A stretch of 64,000 nucleotides of DNA from NCBI GenBank assembly GCA_001466705.2, contig LATX02000183.1:558001-622000 (forward strand), written 5' to 3'. The notes beneath the pieces were generated by a model, which did no database searches, had not been told where the DNA came from, and saw nothing but the letters and a program-made list of their open reading frames with translations. Both the position numbers and the translations under genes were made by a program. Shown one piece after another: positions 57,962 to 64,000 of the stretch (positions are counted from its first letter, which is position 1; the number at the start of each line of letters is the position of its first letter). This DNA comes from Moniliophthora roreri (lineage: Eukaryota > Basidiomycota > Agaricomycetes > Agaricales > Marasmiaceae).

Positions 57962-58770
57962 TCAATACACCCACGGAATCATTTTATATCTCACCCTTTC
58001 ACTCCACCGTTCCCACTTCCTTCCAAACTGCTTCTTCATCAACTCATCCTCACTCCCAACCCGCATGGTCAATCCAATAATTGCAGTACCAAATGTCCCC
58101 CACCAGGAATATACCATCGCTTTCCCAATGAGTGTGTTCAGAAAACCACTCTCGATGATCCAGGAACCACCTATCAGATGTACGAGGCCACTACCGATGA
58201 CAGCCATCCAGGATGCAACGTATGATGGATGTCTGACGATAGAATAAGGTCCGTGGGTGACGAGCGTAGGGCTTTCACTGGGTACACAATCGTATCTAAA
58301 GGCATTGCCAAGTGCGCGGTAGCAGGCGACGCGGAATATACCTCCAGCGATGGATAAAAGCACTGAAGTGATGAATTGGGGAGTAAGACTTGTGTTATTG
58401 ATGCTAGTTGATACGTTGAGATGTGGGAGGACGTCTCTGATAGAGGGGATAGGTGTGCTCAGGATGAAAAGTGCTTCGTTTATCGCCGCAACGAGGCAGA
58501 AGATCTGTATCGATATAGAACTCAGTATCATGGATAAAGATAGGCATTACAGATACGTACTCGTTCAATAGGATACGCTCTGTCAAGTAGTACAGCCATC
58601 ATAAACCACTCTCTGAGTGCAGTGAATCCTTCGCTGAGAGGTGGGCGTGGTGGAGATACCGAGTTTCCACTATTATTAGGAGGAGTGAATGAAAACCTAA
58701 ACGCGATGCCAGAGAGGAGAACGAGAACGGCTTTGAATGAGGCTTGCAGGAATTCGTGTTCGGGTGTCAT
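57962..58770 (-). CDS. Isoprenylcysteine carboxyl methyltransferase-like protein, copy 2
   Basis: Two exons (58561-58770, 57962-58504) give 250 residues. It is colinear with copy 1: an N-terminal span, ALREWFM, then YPIER at the exon joint, then NEALFILSTPIPSIRDVLPH. THGPYSIVRHPSY, a Trp/Gly-rich hairpin and GSEDELMKKQFGRKWERW follow, ending KMIPWVY. Copy 2 lacks the short KRAKNLDVTNN-type insert before the HGPY motif and has a slightly longer N-terminal loop. All catalytic-region motifs are kept, so both copies look functional. Same orientation and intron position show a tandem duplication. Confidence 0.83.
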
Positions 58771-60053
58771 CGTGGAGGAAACTCAAGCAGGAAACTCAAG
58801 CTTGGGAAACACGTGGGGACGCACCCGCGACCTACGGTATCAGAACCCAGTCAATGCAGTCTAGGCTACACCGCCGGAGCATTTACATGGAACTTGTGTG
58901 TCCTATAATAGATCGTCCCCATAATTGACCCTACGTAATATCATGTGACCCTTCCGTAAGAGTAATGGAAAGCCCAACATCGACCTACCTCTCCCATACC
59001 AGAAATACGTCCAAAGTGAGTATTTAACTTCCCTAACGGCAAAGGGCACAAGGGAGAGCAGGGAAGCAGGGGAAAGCAAGACAAAGTCTGTTACCCCGTT
59101 CCTGAAGCCAAATATATGATTTCCGGTATATTGGTCCGATCACTCCGGCGGTGTACATGAAGTGGCGGCCCTTAGAGGTGACCTTATAGGCAATGACACC
59201 AGAACGAGCAGTACCTGAGTAGTACAATGATTGGCTATGCGCATATAGGTACTTCCCGTAATGCCAACATGGAGACGAGCATCAAGCAGGCCCTCCTGCG
59301 TCCGAGTTGGCGGGCAAATGTAAAAGCATGATATCAAATTCGATCGCCCGAGGCAGATAGGCGCTAAGCCAGCGCTTCGTCACGGGTTACGCACAAGACT
59401 TTCCGATATGCGAAAATGAGACTCTTGCATCTCGTTCGAATAGGTTTGAGCCCTTCCTCTTCGCTGAACGCAATCGCGATAGCCACGCCGACAGGGATTT
59501 CTAATAATGGAAGTGAACTCGCGTGAAGACCATGCTTCGTAAGTATTCTATCACACATGATAGTCAACATGGAGACCAAGTCAAAAAAGAAAAGACATTC
59601 GGTGAACACACTAGCAGTCTTGCACCCACATCTGCATTTTCCGTCTTTATCATTGTCCTTAGCTGTCTGAGTCATCGCCAGCGGTAATGCATAAAGCATT
59701 TGATATTGAGGAAATGAGTAATGCGAACTATATTGTATTATCGATGGCTTGCATCTTGGCGAGCCTCTCGACGACTGACGTGTACTGATTCATTAGATGA
59801 TGGTGTCTTTTTTTTTTCTCCCGGTGGATAAGGAACAAGGCTCGCTTCGATCACTGTTGCGTATCGGCTAGATCTAGAATGTGGAAGTGAAGGTGATTCA
59901 GAAGACGCGACAGACGCGTGGAAGTGTAGAGGTCCAGAGGTTCATGGACAGGTCTTAGCGCTCATTCAAGTGTTGAACACGGACACACCAAGTTCTGTTC
60001 CTGGACCTGCAACCCAAACACCGTTACAATTATAGGCGTAATCGAAGCTAACC
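58771..60053. other. Intergenic stretch with duplicated relics
   Basis: Near 58775-58800 a 12-base unit (GGAAACTCAAGC) is repeated. A tRNA-like text lies at about 58805-58872 (-). From about 59.82 to 59.96 kb the sequence resembles 57.70-57.88 kb, including GACGCGACA-ACGCGTG and GGTTCATGGACAG, so part of the ICMT-flanking DNA was copied too. An open frame at 59364-59699 (-) has no domain. Confidence 0.45.
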
Positions 60054-62413
60054 CTATGCAGACGTATGCCCCAAGACCTTCAAACGAAGAGGAAGATGAG
60101 GTACGCCCTCTGACGAGACAGGTTGTAATGTAATAGCAACGGCTGGATGAATGATCCCTGCGGGGCCTTTCACTGGCTCAAAACTGAATTTAGAAACCAG
60201 TTCTGCGAGAATAATCTGCGCCTCAAGAACACTGCGCCATGAAACGGGTGAGCACTAAGATAAATGGTAGTGATAGACGGAAGTAGTACTTACGCCAAAC
60301 GCCATCTTTTGAATTGCACGAGATTTTCATAGCGATCAGAATGAGAACTCCGAATAATAATTTGGATTTTCACTTACCCTAAACATACATGCGGCCCACC
60401 CAGGAATGACGCTCTGCATTGCATGAGAAGTAGATCGAAAGAAAAGAAGTCAAAAATTGCCTACAGATTCGCATATGGTCCAATCGTAGTCGAACGTCCA
60501 GCAGTAGCTTTAGAGCGTTCATCCAGCCACCGATATGCATCGAAGATGTCGGCGTCTTCACCCCACAGATCAGTATTCCTGAATATGAAGGTGGTAAGCT
60601 TCAATCCGAATTATCACCAAAGGGCTCACACCTGTTGTAAGACGCCAATGCACACATAACCACCTCCCCCTTCTTCAGTGGGATCTCTGTGATTTCACGA
60701 CCGTCTGTAGCCGTGACTGGCTTCGACAAGGGGAGAACAGTATCTTCAGTTGCTTCTCTTTCAGTAATCGGAAGCGGTGCATGGAATCGAAGTGTTTCCT
60801 GGAACTAACTGAGCAAACCTGAAACATGAACAACATTAGGCCTAGTCTTACCTTCAGATGGGCATTCAAGTATGAGAGCTTGTCGTAGTCTGAATCACGA
60901 AGCTCGCCGTTGCTAAATTCCCGAACTTTAAGAATCTCGGCGCGCACTTTCTTTTGCCACTCTAGATTTTGCGCCAGCTCGTGTAAAGCAAAAGCAATTG
61001 TGTTCCCCTAACGAGAGATCAAGAAGAGACCTCATTTAAGTATAAGGGATGCTCACGGTAGTATCCTGTCCGGCGACCATTATAGAGGGTATTTGATGCT
61101 TGATTTCGTCAGGTTTTAAATGCGCCGATGTTTTCTGGTCTTCATTCATTCCAACTGCCCAGTGCATTGGTCTTGTGTCTTTCTCACGTCAATATGGGTC
61201 GGAATTACTCACCGATGGTACTCAGCAAGTCACCGTCAGTTCGAATACCAAGATTTATATTCTCATTTTTCTGTTTGACGAGCTTGTTCGACCACGATCT
61301 CATGACCTTCTGGTACCGCAGGATCCCTTGAGAGTTTTCCATAGGGAGGTGAAGGGCGGCGCGAAAGATCCATCTCGGAACGTATGGGATAAGACTATCT
61401 GCGAGGAGAGCAGATTTCGTTCTGCTTGAGCTGAGTGCACTGCGAGATTTTGGTCAATAGAAATTGTGCTTGAACGCAAATCAAATACGCACATTACATT
61501 ATGGTGATTTTTGGAAACCTCATCTCCACCTGTTTCTATCGAATTGAACTGATAACCCATTACGGCTGGAAAAAAAGCTATACTCAGTAAATGCCTGTGC
61601 TAAACGAGGAATACTATTACCCTCTGCCACGACATCTGATGTGGCGTATTGAATAACTTCGTAAATATCGAATTGACGACCGTCGGGTACCTGGCTGCAG
61701 TCACGTTCTAGCTTCCCCGTAAGCTGCAAAGCGTACCATGACATTAGTCTGTGCTACATACGCAAAGGTATGCGGAATGCGGGAACGTACCCTAGTGGCG
61801 ATGCTTTGTAAAGCCGGCAGAAGCGTTTGTATATGGCTTTGCGTGAACGCGGGATTGAATACATTACGAATACGACGGTGAACAGCATCTGTAACTCGGT
61901 AGATAGGGGCGAGGCTGTCGGTCTATCAAAGGATGACGTACGTTCCACCCCAAAAACACTCGAGTCGCCCATAAGGATGCTCGCCAGGTACCGGTGATAC
62001 TGCGTTATTTCAAATATTTTGTTGTTATTGAATAGCGCTCTGAGGGCTACAGGATCCGAGGTGAACACTCTATCCTCCTTTACTTGAATTGTCAATAAAA
62101 CTTGCGAGCACCGAGTTCGCATATTACTTACCCCCATACACCCTCGGACACGATATGTCATTCCAAATGTCTTCTGCCATTGGTACTCGTATTCCCCGTA
62201 ATTTTTCGTGAAAAGAAGCTCGGGTAGACTTCCTATAATCATGGGATCAGCAATAAATAGTGTAAAGAACGATGAACTCGTACCATATAACCAGGAGGAA
62301 GGCTTCGGGCCGGGGATTCGAGCTACAACCTTGTTGCGCCGTACGCTGTGAACAAAATTATAGAGAAGAAAGACGCCTACTGCGCACAGAAGCGCACTCG
62401 TATAAGTAGGCAT
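60054..62413 (-). CDS. Cytochrome P450 monooxygenase
   Basis: Fourteen exons (62284-62413, 62132-62232, 62077-61942, 61888-61791, 61723-61621, 61565-61493, 61439-61213, 61139-61057, 61007-60852, 60798-60632, 60578-60465, 60413-60378, 60305-60294, 60231-60054) give 537 residues with every joint in frame. An N-terminal anchor (about 4-22) precedes the hinge RIPGPKPSSWLYG. The I-helix is IMVAGQDTTGNTIAFALHEL, the K-helix is ETLRFH, the PERF-type region is DAYRW, and the heme loop is SFLGGPHVCLG. The cysteine is present; the usual arginine two before it is His, as in some basidiomycete clans. One exon is only 12 bases. The protein is probably ER-bound and oxidises a small molecule; the substrate is unknown. 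It lies downstream of the UDP-glycosyltransferase in the same direction. Confidence 0.94.
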
Positions 62414-62463
62414 TGGTGAGAATCAGGGTGCAGGAGGATGTTAGACTCGCGCGGCTTTAATAC

Positions 62464-62474
62464 CCTTTATATAT
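62464..62474 (-). promoter_or_regulatory. TATA box of the P450 gene
   Basis: The minus strand reads TATATAAAGGG about 50 bases before the P450 start codon at 62413. The spacing suits a TATA element with a short 5' leader. Confidence 0.5.
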
Positions 62475-62610
62475 CGACCGTTTGATGGTTTGCGTAATGA
62501 CTAGTTGGGAAGAAAGTCTTAAGGTCATCCGCCGTCGACCGCTTATCATCGGTGAGAAAACGCCTAGAAAATACATTCAAAAGCCAACCGCTTTACCAAA
62601 CATCGGATAA

Positions 62611-64000
62611 TTATAGGAGATACTTATTTAAGAACTCGTTCAAGGCCTCCTTCGCCTCTCCGCCATCATCCCATGACATTGCCAGTTTGTCTGATAAGCT
62701 TTCAAAGTTTGCTCTGACAACTCTGCCTTCATCAGCGTTCAGTTTGGTAAGCAAATCCCGCATCTCTTCCCTGACGGAATCGACGGTGAACTTGGGAGCA
62801 GGGCCATCACCACAACGGTAGGGTTTCTTGGTTCCATGCTCCCCTCGACGAACTTCAATCAGTTCAAACACAGCCTTGAATTTGATCGAAAGTAACGCCG
62901 CGTTCAAAGGTTGCTCTGCAGAAATAGGCCAACATATCCTTAAGGTTTCATTGTGAGCGTTACTTCAGTAGGAGAGAGAGAGAAAGACCTACAAAGGAAC
63001 CTTGTGGAAGAATGCCTCTTGCATGCTATTCCAGCCACCATGTGTGAGGAACCAGCCCGTAGCTGGATGTGCTAAAACATGTTGTTGGGGGGCCCAAGTC
63101 ACGTCCATGCCAATTCCGCTTTTCAAGATTTTGTCCCTCAAATCTTCGGGGAGCTGGACAATGGGATGTGTCAAGAGGAACGGTACTTGTGCGTCAACTA
63201 GCTCATCTAAAATAGCGCTCAGACATGCCATATCGGGCCAGAAGAATGTACCAAAGGAGATCTATAGAGGTGAAATTGAAACACTAGTAGCAGGATACCG
63301 ATGAATACACTTACATAGATCACAGATCTTGCTCCGAAGCGCGTCTGCATTTTATCCAAAAATAACACGACTTGATTATTTTCACGAGATGTGGGTGGCT
63401 CGGGTATGATTGTCATGGGTGCAATATTGACGTAGTCCTTCCCTATTGATTGGAAGTATGTTTTCAGAGTTTCGATAGTCTCCTTCTCTAGCACAGAGCT
63501 CGCGATGTTAATGGTTCCTTGAGTGGAGTAAGTAGTTATTTGTGCTTCTCTCCAGAGAAAACCATTCGGTGCATCAGACTGTCTGCCGTGATTAGCTGCT
63601 GACACGGGGAAAAGAAACGATAGACTGACAGGCTGAGGATACATTTCATGATCATACATGGTTGGGTAACCTGGGAGCTGAAGCAGGTCTCCTTTTGCAG
63701 TGACAAGCATCTATACAGCTGTTTGGTCAGATCATTCTAGTAAAATACGACTGAACACGCACCTCCTGACACACTTGTATAGGATGTTTTCCAGCTTTCA
63801 CTTCTTCGTCAACCCTTTCCAGGGTAGCGGGATTGTGTTTTCCGCCTAGCTTCTCTGGTCCGACCACATAAAGCATACCGCCTGCATCGCAAGTAAGCCA
63901 AGAGAAAATGGGTACGTCTTCTGCAGGTGCAATAGCGCGAATAGCTTGTATGTTCGCATTAGCAAAAGGCTAAGAATTGTTGTGTTGGCGAGGACGACAG
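62611..64000 (-). CDS. UDP-glycosyltransferase (GT1), N-terminus cut by window edge
   Basis: Exons seen on the minus strand: 63763-63969, 63315-63710 (possibly with a short internal intron near 63600), 62993-63261 and 62611-62938; the 5' part lies beyond 64000. The first visible exon has [20 protein letters not shown]. Then come [20 protein letters not shown] and [14 protein letters not shown]. The UDP-sugar-binding signature follows: [20 protein letters not shown], then [12 protein letters not shown], and [16 protein letters not shown]. This is a plant-like PSPG box, where the W, the HGGW and the final Glu-Gln contact the nucleotide sugar. Members attach glucose or another sugar to lipophilic small molecules. 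Together with the adjacent P450 it suggests tailoring of one product (inference). Confidence 0.9.

Overview
The window looks like nuclear DNA of an agaricomycete-type basidiomycete fungus. Nearly every recognisable gene is cut by introns of about 45-65 bases with GTRNGT donors and YAG acceptors. The gene content is fungal: Sch9 kinase, a PL4 pectin lyase, a Dal5-type MFS carrier, Kre9/KNH-like surface proteins and a tandem P450/UDP-glycosyltransferase pair. I rebuilt exon structures by hand from splice signals and reading-frame continuity. Where every exon was placed, the CDS length is a multiple of three.

Layout. 0-14.7 kb is dense and mostly housekeeping: the 5' end of DPH1 (-) diverging from an RNPS1-like SR protein (+), a small Gly-rich membrane protein (+), SCH9 (+), an Apd1/Aim32-type thioredoxin-like ferredoxin (-), a 22-exon rhamnogalacturonan lyase (+), a SIRT5-like deacylase (+) and a mitochondrial protein of unknown role (-). 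14.7-20.6 kb holds a small unknown gene, the PCH2/TRIP13 AAA+ ATPase and a Dal5-type MFS transporter, all (-). 20.6-27.2 kb has no gene I can support and is full of homopolymer tracts, including a poly-G and a poly-C run that could pair.

27.2-39 kb carries three paralogous one-pass membrane proteins. Two are a tandem duplication that includes the promoter (+). The third is in opposite orientation beyond an NCS1 nucleobase/allantoin-type transporter. Each has a secretion signal, a small KNH-like domain, a Ser/Thr/Pro-rich stalk, one membrane span and a short tail. A 245-bp MITE-like element lies between the tandem copies. 39-51 kb is decayed: an array of about 270-base exon-plus-intron units with broken frames, an intact F-box gene, a wax-synthase-like relic, an intron-containing tRNA-Met and a long gene-poor stretch.

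51.3-64 kb holds a membrane-anchored GH5 glucan 1,3-beta-glucosidase (+), two tandem isoprenylcysteine methyltransferase-like genes with duplicated flanking DNA (-), a tRNA-Trp, a complete 14-exon P450 (-) and, directly upstream of it, a UDP-glycosyltransferase that runs off the window (-). The last two may belong to a specialised-metabolism locus. The rhamnogalacturonan lyase, glucanase and KNH-like proteins all concern cell walls or plant pectin, but nothing shows that they act together.

I see no CRISPR array, rRNA or intact transposase gene.
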